From assembly GCA_016711215.1 (NCBI GenBank), contig JADJTL010000002.1, positions 248,001-312,000 on the forward strand: a DNA stretch of 64,000 nt, written 5' to 3'. The notes beneath the pieces were generated by a model. That model did no database searches. It was not told the origin of the DNA and saw nothing but the letters and a program-made list of their open reading frames with translations. Source of the DNA: Pseudomonadota bacterium (GTDB taxonomy: Bacteria > Myxococcota_A > Polyangia > GCA-2747355). Position numbers and translations under genes: made by a program. Shown here one piece after another: positions 43,337 to 51,754 of the stretch. Position 1 is the first letter of the stretch. The number at the start of each line of letters is the position of its first letter.

Positions 43337-43818
43337 AGGCGGGGCGGCTGGCGCCGTCGCCCGCGGCGCTGCTGGCGCTGCTGGCGCTGCTCTTAGGCAG
43401 TTGTCACTGCGAGCGGCGCCAGGAGGCGCCTGGGCACAGTACGCAAAGGGCGCAGGGCGCCGCGCAGGAACGCGCCGCCCTGCGGGCGCTCGGCGTGCGC
43501 GAGCAAATGCGCCAGCTCGAGCGTTTGACCACCGAGCTGCGTCGACGCGCGCTCGGGGGCGCCTCTTGGGGCGCCCCAGCCCAGCGACTGGCGCGGCTGG
43601 CCGAGGCGGTCGACCCGCGCAGCTCGCTTCCAGACTTCGAGCAGCGCGCGCGGGCGCTGCGCGCCCGCGCGGGCGCGCTGCTCGAGACGACGCGGCCGGA
43701 TCAGGTGGGCGCTTTCAACGCCCTGGTCGACGCCTGCCGCGCGTGTCACCTGCGCCATGCCGGTTCCAGCGCGGCACGGCAGCTCAGCGATCGGGCGGTG
43801 CCGCGCAGAATTCCGTGA
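43333..43818 (+). CDS. Small helical lipoprotein with a C-terminal CxxCH heme-binding motif
   Basis: The protein has 161 residues. The signal peptide LALLALLLGSC places the lipobox Cys near residue 24. The mature part is helical (REQMRQLERLTTELRRRAL), and GAFNALVDACRACHLRHAG near the C-terminus gives a single c-type heme site at the end of a helix, as in cytochrome c-prime type four-helix bundles. Its ATG overlaps the stop of the glutaredoxin-like gene, so the two are made together, which suggests shared redox work in the envelope. Confidence 0.72.
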   Translation: MKAGRLAPSPAALLALLALLLGSCHCERRQEAPGHSTQRAQGAAQERAALRALGVREQMRQLERLTTELRRRALGGASWGAPAQRLARLAEAVDPRSSLPDFEQRARALRARAGALLETTRPDQVGAFNALVDACRACHLRHAGSSAARQLSDRAVPRRIP

Positions 43819-43849
43819 GGCGTGACGCTATGTAATTAATTCATTGCGG

Positions 43850-43863
43850 CGCAGAATTCTGCG
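43850..43863. promoter_or_regulatory. 14-bp perfect palindrome upstream of pilY1
   Basis: CGCAGAATTCTGCG is a perfect palindrome next to an AT-rich stretch (TATGTAATTAATTCAT). A related half site, GCGCAGAATTCCG, lies 46 bases before it. This is 155 bases before the pilY1 start and could be a regulator site. Confidence 0.45.
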
Positions 43864-44017
43864 GAGCACGAGGGGCCGGCGAGACCCTTCTCGCGCCAAT
43901 CGCTGGGCGCGGAGCAGGCTCCGGCTGGCACGATGACTGCATTGCTTCGCGCAGCGCGGAGCGCGGCCGCCCGCGCGGCGACCCCTTCGCGGTGCAGAGG
44001 CCAGGGAGGCGAGGCGC

Positions 44018-47000
44018 ATGCTCACTGTTCATTTTCGCGCGGGGCTGATCCTCGGCCTGACGGGCGCGATCGGGGCGCTACCGGGGCTGGCCTTCGCCAA
44101 ATTCGATCCGCTGGTGCTGCTCGAGCAGGGGCAGGTGCGCAGCGAGGTCGTGTTGCTGCTGGACACCTCGGGCTCGATGGCCAGCGCGCTGAGCGCGACC
44201 GCCGGCGCCTGCGCGGACGTCAGCGGCGGAGACTGCTTCGGCGACCGTAGCGGGTTGGTGGACCTCTGCGGTGATGGGCTTTGCAGCGGCCTAGAGACGG
44301 CGGGTTCTTGTGCCACCGACTGTCCCCTGACGAGCAACGCCGCGCCGCCGATCGGCGTGCTGGCGGCGGCGGGCCAGGCACCGAGCTGCGGGAGCGACCA
44401 CGTCAGCCGCTTTGCGGCGACCAAGCGGGCGCTGCGCGCCGTGCTCCCCGAGCTCCGCGTGGCCGCCGGCTTCGCGCTGCTCGGCTTTGAGCAGCAAGGC
44501 TACTACCGCTACTACGCCGCGGCGGGCGGCCTGCCCAGCGCCCCGGTCTCGGTATTTTTGACCGAGTGGGAGTTGCGGCGCGTCGCGGGCTGGGACGTCG
44601 GCGCCGACGCTCCGACGGCGAACTTCGTCTGGCCGACCAGTGGGATGGGCATGATCGGCGCAGCGCTGACGCTGACCTCGGGCAGCGCGCTCGCCATCAC
44701 CGCCGATAGCCTCTATCGCCGGGCCGACGACCCGGCGACGGAGGCACGCGCGGCCTGGGCCACGGCCGGCCGCCACTTCAACGACGGCAGCCACGACTGG
44801 GTCTACGTCGGCAGTTACTTCACCTACGACGCGCTGGCGATCGATCCTGCCAACAGCGTTCTCCGTGCAAGCTACGAGGGGCCCCAGTTCACGGAGGGCG
44901 CGACCACGTGGGTCTACGAGCGCTACGCGGCCAGCGCCTGCACCGAGGGCCTCGAGCAAGGCATCGACGGCAGCACGGACGCCGCCCGCGTGATCGTGCC
45001 GTTGACAGCCTCGAGCGCGCAGAGCGACCACGATCTCGCCCTCGGCGCGCTCCTCGCGCAATTCAACGCGGCGCCCAACGGTGGGCTGTTGGCCGTCGGG
45101 CGCACGCCCCTCGCCGAGGGGCTCGAGACGGCACGCGCGCACCTCAAGGACCGCCGCAACGGCGCGGGCCCCTTCGCCGCGCCCGATCCGGGCGCTGGCT
45201 GCCGTCCGCACTTCGTGGTCGTGATCAGCGACGGCACCGCCGCGACCGGCGCAGACCCCGTGGCGGCCGCGGCCACGCTGCTGGCCGAGGAGCCCACCAA
45301 CCCTACCCGCACCTTCGTGGTCGCCTTGCCCGGCGCGGACCTCGTGCTGCTCGATGCGGTCGCGGCGGCCGGCGGCACCGATACCGCTCGCTTCGCCAAT
45401 GATGAGCAGGAGCTGGTGACGGTGCTGCGCGAGCTGCTCCGCGGGGAGTTGCGGCGGGAAGTCACCACGGCGGCAGCGGGCACCGCGACGAGCCCGCTAA
45501 GCCGAATCGAGGGCAATCTGGCGCTGCTGGCGACGACCGTCTATCCGGGCTGGGAGGGGAGACTGCGCGCGCTCGACGTGGCCACCCGCTGCGCGAATAA
45601 TGGCGATTGCGCCGCGGGGACCTGCGTCGATGGCCGCTGCGAGCTCTGGGATGCGGGCGTCCAGCTGGCGACGCGCGACTGGTTCTCGCGTCGGCTCTTC
45701 AGCGGGGTGCACGACGCCGTCTCGGGCGGCGCCCGCGACCCCCTCCCGCTGCTGGCCAATGACGGCAGCGGCACGCCCTGCGTGACGGCCGGCGCGGCGG
45801 CAGGCTGCGATCCGTCGCTGGGTCTCGGCGACCTCTGGACCAGCCTGACCGCCAGCGCGCCGCCGCCTGACCTCGGGGCGATGGTGCAGTGGCTGGCGGG
45901 AAGGGATCGCGCCTGGAAGCTGCCTCCGCTGATCAACAGCGTACCAGCGGCGGTCGGCCCACCGCCGAGCTACAGCGGCGCGACGGGCCATAGCGCACTG
46001 GAGTCAGCCGAGACGGCGCGGCGGCGCATCGTCTACGTCGCCTCGGATGAGGGGCTGCTCCACGCCTTCGACCTGCTGGAAGGCAGGGAGCTCTACGCCT
46101 TCCTTCCGGCGCATTTGCTGCCCCAGGTCTACGCGCTCTACGCGCGCGGCGGTCAGGATGCAGATCCCTCCCGGCACCACTGGGTGCTGGCGAACTCACC
46201 GCGCATCGAAGACCAGCCCGACGGTCTCGGCGGATGGCATACCTACCTGGTCCAAACCGACGGGCCCGGCGGCGCGCGCTTCAGCGTGCTCGACATCACG
46301 AGCCCTGGAAGCTGCAGCGATCCGCTGGTGGCCACCAGCTGCACACTCAACGACCCGCCGCTGCGCGTCGTCTTCGATGCCGACCACGCGGCGCCTCCGC
46401 TCCCCGCCCACTTCGGTCAGACCTTCTCGGTGCCTGCCCTCTCCTGGAGTGCGTCGTATCAGGCCCTGGCCGCGCTCGGCAGCGGATACGATGGGCCGGT
46501 CGCGGGCGAGGGCAGCCACTACAACCTGTTCAGTAACGTGGCCAGTCCGGGTTGGAGCACCGCCCCGGGCGACCTCGACGGCCACTACCTCGACGGCTCC
46601 GGCGCCGCCGTCAACGACTACGCCGTGCTCGCCGACACCGTGGCCGTGACCAAGGTGCCGGGCGACCGCGACGTCATTGCCACCTACCAGGCCGACCTCG
46701 CCGGTCGCATCACGCGCTTCGATCGCGCCCACCTGCTCTCCGTCGTCTCGGTGCTCGATGCTACCGACCAGGCGGGACCGCAGCATCCCTTCTACTTCGC
46801 CCCGGCGGCGCTCTATCGCGACGACATCAACCGCGTCTCCTTCGCCGGGAACTCGGGCGCGCTCCACGAGAACGACTACTCCTGGACCATGGGCTTCGAG
46901 ACTCGCCTTTTTCTGCGCACCGAAGACGCCGGCACGGTCGATCCGGTGGCGGACAACTTCACCTGCGCGGTTAGCGATCTCTGCAATGCGGCCTGCTACG

Positions 47001-47407
47001 GTGGTGGCACTACGCCCGGAAGCTGCAGCGCGCCGAGCAACCGGGCGCTGCCGATCAGCTCGCCGCTGCTCGTGCGTAACCAGAGCAATGGCGATCGGAT
47101 CGAGGCCTTCTACGCGCTCTACGAGCCTCCGACGGCGCTCTGCGCTGGTAGCGCCATCGACCGCGGCAAGAGCTGGTTGGTGCGCATCGACTCGGAGACG
47201 AACCGGCTCAATCTCCTTGAGCTGCGCGCGTTCAACGACACGCTCGTCAGTGGACTGTCGATTGCTGGAGGGGGCACCGACCTCGTCCTCACGCGCTCCG
47301 GCAGCAGCGGCACACGGGCGAGCATCGAAACCCTGAGCGGGCGCGCCCTCGCGGGCGGTGGCACGGCCGGAGCGCCCGTGATCGAAAGCTGGCACGAGGT
47401 TCCCTAA
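44018..47407 (+). CDS. pilY1: PilY1-like type IV pilus tip/assembly protein
   Basis: The protein has 1129 residues. A signal peptide (LGLTGAIGALPGLAFA) is followed by a VWA region with an intact metal site (VVLLLDTSGSMASALS), HFVVVISDGTAATGA, and a Cys-containing insert (CANNGDCAAGTCVDGRCEL). The C-terminal half is the PilY1 beta-propeller (RRIVYVASDEGLLHAFDLLE, ELYAFLPAHLLPQVYAL, HHWVLANSPRIEDQPDGLGG). PilY1 sits at the pilus tip with minor pilins and can act in adhesion, motility and surface sensing. The minor pilin operon lies 3 kb away on the other strand. GGGAGGCGAGG precedes the ATG. Confidence 0.9.
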   Translation: MLTVHFRAGLILGLTGAIGALPGLAFAKFDPLVLLEQGQVRSEVVLLLDTSGSMASALSATAGACADVSGGDCFGDRSGLVDLCGDGLCSGLETAGSCATDCPLTSNAAPPIGVLAAAGQAPSCGSDHVSRFAATKRALRAVLPELRVAAGFALLGFEQQGYYRYYAAAGGLPSAPVSVFLTEWELRRVAGWDVGADAPTANFVWPTSGMGMIGAALTLTSGSALAITADSLYRRADDPATEARAAWATAGRHFNDGSHDWVYVGSYFTYDALAIDPANSVLRASYEGPQFTEGATTWVYERYAASACTEGLEQGIDGSTDAARVIVPLTASSAQSDHDLALGALLAQFNAAPNGGLLAVGRTPLAEGLETARAHLKDRRNGAGPFAAPDPGAGCRPHFVVVISDGTAATGADPVAAAATLLAEEPTNPTRTFVVALPGADLVLLDAVAAAGGTDTARFANDEQELVTVLRELLRGELRREVTTAAAGTATSPLSRIEGNLALLATTVYPGWEGRLRALDVATRCANNGDCAAGTCVDGRCELWDAGVQLATRDWFSRRLFSGVHDAVSGGARDPLPLLANDGSGTPCVTAGAAAGCDPSLGLGDLWTSLTASAPPPDLGAMVQWLAGRDRAWKLPPLINSVPAAVGPPPSYSGATGHSALESAETARRRIVYVASDEGLLHAFDLLEGRELYAFLPAHLLPQVYALYARGGQDADPSRHHWVLANSPRIEDQPDGLGGWHTYLVQTDGPGGARFSVLDITSPGSCSDPLVATSCTLNDPPLRVVFDADHAAPPLPAHFGQTFSVPALSWSASYQALAALGSGYDGPVAGEGSHYNLFSNVASPGWSTAPGDLDGHYLDGSGAAVNDYAVLADTVAVTKVPGDRDVIATYQADLAGRITRFDRAHLLSVVSVLDATDQAGPQHPFYFAPAALYRDDINRVSFAGNSGALHENDYSWTMGFETRLFLRTEDAGTVDPVADNFTCAVSDLCNAACYGGGTTPGSCSAPSNRALPISSPLLVRNQSNGDRIEAFYALYEPPTALCAGSAIDRGKSWLVRIDSETNRLNLLELRAFNDTLVSGLSIAGGGTDLVLTRSGSSGTRASIETLSGRALAGGGTAGAPVIESWHEVP

Positions 47408-47752
47408 GAGCCCGTCGATCGATGGCCCCTCCCCAGGCACGGTAGAGCGACCCGAGGTCTGCGCCGCGATAACTACCCCTGGGCGCACGATGGCCACGCT
47501 TCCGCTCTTTGCCGTACGACCGCAGCGCTAAAGCTCGATCGGTCCGCATTAGCCCAACGGACGGCTGCGGAAGGGACCGCGTTGCGCGCCGGGAGTGGAT
47601 CGCCCGCCGCGCATTTGGCGTGGCCCAGGGATGCTCGCGGGAGGGGGAGTAGATCGGCGAAGAGAGCTGGGAGCGACGCCCCACCGGCGCTCGCTCTGCG
47701 CCGGCTCGGAAGAAATCCGCGCGGGCTTCGAAGGAAGGGGCTCGTCGTCGCT
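47408..47752. other. Convergent intergenic region without a gene, 345 bases
   Basis: It separates pilY1 from the TPR protein on the opposite strand. Short open frames on both strands show no start signals or similarity. No hairpin with a T-run was found. Confidence 0.5.
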
Positions 47753-48589
47753 CTAAAAGGCGCGTCCAACCGCGAGGCTGACCGCGCTCGCGTCATAAGA
47801 GGCGCCGAGCCGCCACGCCGTCGCGCGCTCGGCCTTCTTTGCCGTCAGATGATTGATCACCAGCCAAGCGACGCCACCCACCACAGCGGCAGATCCGACG
47901 CCGATCAGCACGTCCGTCGTGCCGGCCAGGGAGCGCTGTCGGTCGATGTCGTCCTTGGCCGAGGCCGGACAGAGATCGCCCGTCATACAGGCGCTCTTGG
48001 CGTCATCCCGCGCCTTCAGCGCCATCACCCCCGTGACCACGCCAGCGACGATCGCGGCGGCGCCGACGCTCATGACCACGATCGGCCCAATCCTACTGGG
48101 CCCCGTATCGCCCTTGTCGACTGGCGTCGCCGTAGCAGCGCCTGTCGCCGAGGTGTCGCGCGCCTGAGCCATCGTCTGCAGCTCGCGCTGCCGCTGCTCA
48201 TCGCGCGCCTCCAGGCGCCCGATGCGCTCGCGGGCCAGATCTGCACCGGGGACGCCCGGGATCTCGGCGTAGCGGCGCAGGTACATCGCTGCCGTGCGCG
48301 CCTCGCCCATCCGCTCGTAGCAGTTGGCCAGGTTGAAGAGGAGCTGTGGCTTCTGGGTACGGTCGTAGACGCGCGCGAAGAGCCCCGCTGCCTGCCGATA
48401 GCGGCCGGCCGCATAGTGCGCCTCGGCCTCGTTGAACATCAGCCTGTTCTGGGCGTCCGAGTCGCCCGCCACCGCTGGCTCCGCCGTCTGCGCCGTCGCC
48501 AGCGTCGGGCTCATCACCAGCCAGAGGGCGAGCCCAAGGGTGCTGGTCCATCGCCGTGCTTGATTCGCTGCAGTCCATGAGCTTGCCAT
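47753..48589 (-). CDS. Exported TPR protein with a transmembrane helix
   Basis: The protein has 278 residues. A signal peptide (LGLALWLVMSPTLATAQ) is followed by TPR-like helices (FNEAEAHYAAGRYRQAAGLF, PQLLFNLANCYERMGEARTA), a linker, a transmembrane segment (IGPIVVMSVGAAAIVAGVVTGV), a Cys pair (CMTGDLC) and another hydrophobic helix (IGVGSAAVVGGVAWLVI). This layout is common in Myxococcota proteins of unknown role. Two adjacent ATGs occur; the second (48589) has the better distance to GGGAG. The gene directly follows the PEGA protein with no gap. Confidence 0.75.
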   Translation of the reverse strand: MASSWTAANQARRWTSTLGLALWLVMSPTLATAQTAEPAVAGDSDAQNRLMFNEAEAHYAAGRYRQAAGLFARVYDRTQKPQLLFNLANCYERMGEARTAAMYLRRYAEIPGVPGADLARERIGRLEARDEQRQRELQTMAQARDTSATGAATATPVDKGDTGPSRIGPIVVMSVGAAAIVAGVVTGVMALKARDDAKSACMTGDLCPASAKDDIDRQRSLAGTTDVLIGVGSAAVVGGVAWLVINHLTAKKAERATAWRLGASYDASAVSLAVGRAF

Positions 48590-48592
48590 CAT

Positions 48593-49636
48593 CTACTCCC
48601 AGGGGTTGAGGTTATCGGAGGGTAGTCCGTCGGAGCTTGGGCGCGCGCGCGGACGTGTGGGAGAAGCGCCGCCGGTCGGCTGTGCCGACCCGCCCGACGC
48701 TGGCTGTTGACTTGCGCCACCTGGCGCCTCTGCCGTATCCGCGCTGCCGGCGCCGCGTCCTCCGCGGGGTTCTCCGTCGGCCAGGCCCGTCATCGCGCGC
48801 GTGAAGCGAAAGGCCGTCTCATACCCAGCCGTGACAGCCACCCGACGGGTAATGCGAGCAGAGGCATCATGCTGCGGAGCGAAGGTGACGACGTGGCGAC
48901 CCGCGGGCACGGTCATGACCACCGGCGTCACGCCCTGGACCCGACCGTCGACCGAGACCACGCCCGGTTCCTCGGACTCGACCCGCAGCACCGCAGCACC
49001 AGCGCTGTCGGCGCTGCTGCTGCTGCGGCGCGACCTGCGGACCGCCGCTGCTGCTGCCTGTCGAAGAATCTGCCGCCCCGCCGCGATCGACGCCGCCCGC
49101 TCCTCATTGCCCGAGCCATTGCCCGAGCCATTGCCCGAGGCATTGTCTGACCCACTGCCAGACCCACTGCTCGAGCCGCTGACAGCCCCCGCATTGGGCG
49201 TCGCCCCCGCGTTGGTGCCGGCGCGCGCGTCGAAGAGGCGCCCCAGGGTTGCCACCCGGGCGTTTCCGGGCAGCTCCGCGCGCAACGCGTCCAGGGCTGC
49301 GCGCGCAAGCTCGATCCGTCCCTGATCGAGCAGGTCGCGCGCGTGGGCGAGGCGTGGTGAGAGGTTGATCTCGCGCTCGAGCTGCTCGATCTCCTCGAGG
49401 GCGCGAGCCGACGAGGTGGCCTTGCGCGCGCGGCCAAGGACGGTCATCGCCGTGCGCTCGTCGCCGCGAGCGTAGTACTCTTTGGCGACCTGGTAGAGCG
49501 TCAGAGCGTCTTCCGCCGGAGCAGGCGGTGGTGGCACCGTCCCGCCCTTTAGCCCCTGACGGACCACCGCAGCGATCAAGAGCGCCACGCCGACGGCGGC
49601 CAAGATCAAGGGGAGTTTATATGCACCGCGCGCCAA
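48593..49636 (-). CDS. Membrane protein with TPR-like helices and a PEGA domain
   Basis: The protein has 347 residues and a TTG start with GAGGGGG eight bases upstream. A transmembrane helix (LPLILAAVGVALLIAAVV) is followed by TPR-like helices (LYQVAKEYYARGDERTAMTV), a Gly/Ser/Asn linker encoded by 12-bp repeats, and a PEGA domain (VLRVESEEPGVVSVDGRVQG, TPVVMTVPAGRHVVTFA) of the type that binds surface carbohydrate or acts in periplasmic scaffolding. Similar proteins often are the tail of kinase receptors, but no kinase is present here. Confidence 0.75.
   Translation of the reverse strand: MARGAYKLPLILAAVGVALLIAAVVRQGLKGGTVPPPPAPAEDALTLYQVAKEYYARGDERTAMTVLGRARKATSSARALEEIEQLEREINLSPRLAHARDLLDQGRIELARAALDALRAELPGNARVATLGRLFDARAGTNAGATPNAGAVSGSSSGSGSGSDNASGNGSGNGSGNEERAASIAAGRQILRQAAAAAVRRSRRSSSSADSAGAAVLRVESEEPGVVSVDGRVQGVTPVVMTVPAGRHVVTFAPQHDASARITRRVAVTAGYETAFRFTRAMTGLADGEPRGGRGAGSADTAEAPGGASQQPASGGSAQPTGGASPTRPRARPSSDGLPSDNLNPWE
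49105..49176 (-). repeat. 12-bp tandem repeat, 6 units, in the PEGA gene
   Basis: CATTGCCCGAGC and variants are repeated six times in frame, encoding Gly/Ser/Asn repeats (GSGNGSGN). The first three units are nearly identical and the others have diverged. Confidence 0.92.
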
Positions 49637-49916
49637 CGTCGTTGCCCCCTCGCATCAGAAGTCGTTACGACTAGCCGTCCCGAGCGCCGTTCCGAGCGCC
49701 TGTTCCCAGCGGTCAGGCCGCGCAGCGCCGGAGGTCGCTCCGACCTGGGTAATCACGGCGCGTCGATACCGTCCGCCCCGTCCGCCCTGTTCGCCGCACG
49801 CAACCCTCCCGAGGAGGGCGGCGTCGCTTTAGACCGGGAGACCCCGACCCCGCGCCGCGGGGCTGCTGCGCCCCCGCTCATGGCCGATGCTCAGCCTCCC
49901 AGCATCAGCGCTCGGA

Positions 49917-51596
49917 CTACCAACCGAGCGACTGCGCCTGAAACACGATCGTCCGCTCCGTGCCGACCTGCGCGAAGGCGCCGGCGTTGTCGATCTTGTA
50001 GATCTTTGCGGAGGCCTGGGGCCGATGGTCGTCCTCGGTGTACTTGAGCTGCGGCGTCAGACCGTCGGTGGAGATCGGCACACCCGTCTCGAGCGCCGCC
50101 TTCAAGTTCTCGCCGCTGATCGGACGGTCCTTCTGGTCGACGAGACGCTCGAGGCCGCGCGTCAGCAGCATCGCCGAGGTGTAGCCCTTGACGTACTGCA
50201 CATCCTGGTATGCCCGAGCGGTCGCCCCTGTGGTCGCGTCACTGATCGGATCGGTCTCGGGAAGCTGGCTGTCTGCCGCGCGCCACTTGTTATGAACCCG
50301 CTCGAGCTCGGCCATCCCGGCTGCGGTGCCGCCATATACGGCCATCGGCAGCACGCCGAGGAAGTGATCGACGCACCAGGCATCGGGCGGGGCGGTGTCG
50401 CGGTTCCTCTTGCAATCCCTGATCGTGAACTCGTCGTAGCCCCAGACGTTGCTGATCGACTTGACGTTGGCGAAATGCTCCTTGAGCGTACCGTCGAAAG
50501 CCCCGGTGGTGGTGACGTCGTCCCGCACCTTCTGCAGCGCCTTACCCATTCGGAAGGCGCTCGGATTGGTATTCGCGATCCAGACCCAGCTCACGGGCTT
50601 GTAGGTGCCGCCGGTCGCCTTGACCTGCTCCGCCTCCTTGACGAAGTAGTCATGCACCAGCGTGTCCACCTTGGCCTGCATGAACTCCTCGGCCGTGCCC
50701 GCGTAGCCCGCGTCAGGAACGTAGCTGAGCTCGATCTTGAGGTTGCGGCCGAGGGCCAAGCCCGCCTTCTTGGCGTAGGTCTGGCCCGCGGGGAGCGGCT
50801 CGGTGCAGTAGCCGGCGCTGCAGTGGAAGAAGCCGATGCGATCAGCGCCGGCCGCGGTGGCCTCGCGGGCGATGTAGTCGACCGCCGCGCGGATGCTGTT
50901 GGAGTAGTCCGTGCCTACAAAGAAATTGTAGGGGAAGCCGGTGCTACCGAGACGCTGGTCTTGCAGCGTCTCGACGAAGCTCTCATTGATCGAGGGAACG
51001 TCCTTGATGTCCCAGAAGACCTCCTTCGGCGAGGCCACCTTTCCGACCCAGCTTCCCGAGATCATGAGCTTCTTATCTTCGGCTAGCTTGGGGCCGAGGG
51101 CCAGCGTGTCGCCCGTACCAAAGCCCAGCACCGCCACGACCCTTTCCCAGGTGGCCGTATCGGCCGACCAGGCGGCGTACTGCTCGGTCGCCTTATCCAC
51201 CGCGTAGGCATAGTCGAAGCTGTCGACGTCGAACTTACAGCCGCGAACGCCGCCGGCGTCGTTGACCTCGCGTAGGAAGTCGATCTCGCCCTTCCAGTAG
51301 GAGCGCCCGACCTCTTTCAGCGGACCGCTGTTGTCGTGGAGGATCTTGATCGGGATCGTGCCCTCGCAGACGCCGGGCGCGCTGGCCGCAGGCCGTTCGC
51401 AGAAGCCCCCCGATCCGCAGAAGTAGCCCGCGCCGAGCGCGGCTGCGCAGGAGCCGTCAGCCTTACAGGGCTGCTTGTCGAAGTTGCCCGCGGAACAGGC
51501 AGTGAGTCCGCCAATCAAGAGGGCCGCGACGAGGGCCTGCGGTCCGATGATGCTGCCGTATCCTGCGCGCGCAGCTGCCATGCGATCACGTGCCAA
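49917..51596 (-). CDS. Periplasmic binding lipoprotein (branched-chain amino acid receptor family)
   Basis: The protein has 559 residues. TTG at 51596 is preferred because GGAGG lies six bases upstream; ATG 51581 is also in frame. Lipobox LTAC is followed by a Cys-rich spacer (CKADGSCAAALGAGYFC) and then a type 1 periplasmic binding fold (IPIKILHDNSGPLKEVG, YWKGEIDFLREVNDAGGVRG, VVAVLGFGTGDTLALGPKLA, FFVGTDYSNSIRAAVDYIA). Such proteins normally feed an ABC transporter, but none is encoded nearby, so it may be a sensor or an orphan receptor. The ligand cannot be told. Confidence 0.82.
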   Translation of the reverse strand: MARDRMAAARAGYGSIIGPQALVAALLIGGLTACSAGNFDKQPCKADGSCAAALGAGYFCGSGGFCERPAASAPGVCEGTIPIKILHDNSGPLKEVGRSYWKGEIDFLREVNDAGGVRGCKFDVDSFDYAYAVDKATEQYAAWSADTATWERVVAVLGFGTGDTLALGPKLAEDKKLMISGSWVGKVASPKEVFWDIKDVPSINESFVETLQDQRLGSTGFPYNFFVGTDYSNSIRAAVDYIAREATAAGADRIGFFHCSAGYCTEPLPAGQTYAKKAGLALGRNLKIELSYVPDAGYAGTAEEFMQAKVDTLVHDYFVKEAEQVKATGGTYKPVSWVWIANTNPSAFRMGKALQKVRDDVTTTGAFDGTLKEHFANVKSISNVWGYDEFTIRDCKRNRDTAPPDAWCVDHFLGVLPMAVYGGTAAGMAELERVHNKWRAADSQLPETDPISDATTGATARAYQDVQYVKGYTSAMLLTRGLERLVDQKDRPISGENLKAALETGVPISTDGLTPQLKYTEDDHRPQASAKIYKIDNAGAFAQVGTERTIVFQAQSLGW

Positions 51597-51698
51597 AGCG
51601 CACCTCCATGGGTATTCGCACTGAAATGAGGGCATAGAATACACGGGAGCGCGTCGATCTGAAAAATTATTTTGACGGCGACAGTAAGGGGGCGGGCG

Positions 51699-51726
51699 TT
51701 TTCAGGCGGAGCCCTTCTAGTATATG
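51699..51726 (+). promoter_or_regulatory. Possible promoter for the M3 peptidase gene
   Basis: TTTTCA (51699-51704) and TATATG (51721-51726) are separated by 16 bases in an AT-rich island 29 bases before the ATG. The match to a sigma-70 consensus is moderate. Confidence 0.35.
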
Positions 51727-51754
51727 GTCCGCCGCCTTCGGCAGGAGAGGTCTG

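Noticed and set aside
47408..47752. Small genes in the gap after pilY1
   Set aside because: Open frames there lack ribosome sites, signal peptides or any recognisable motif.
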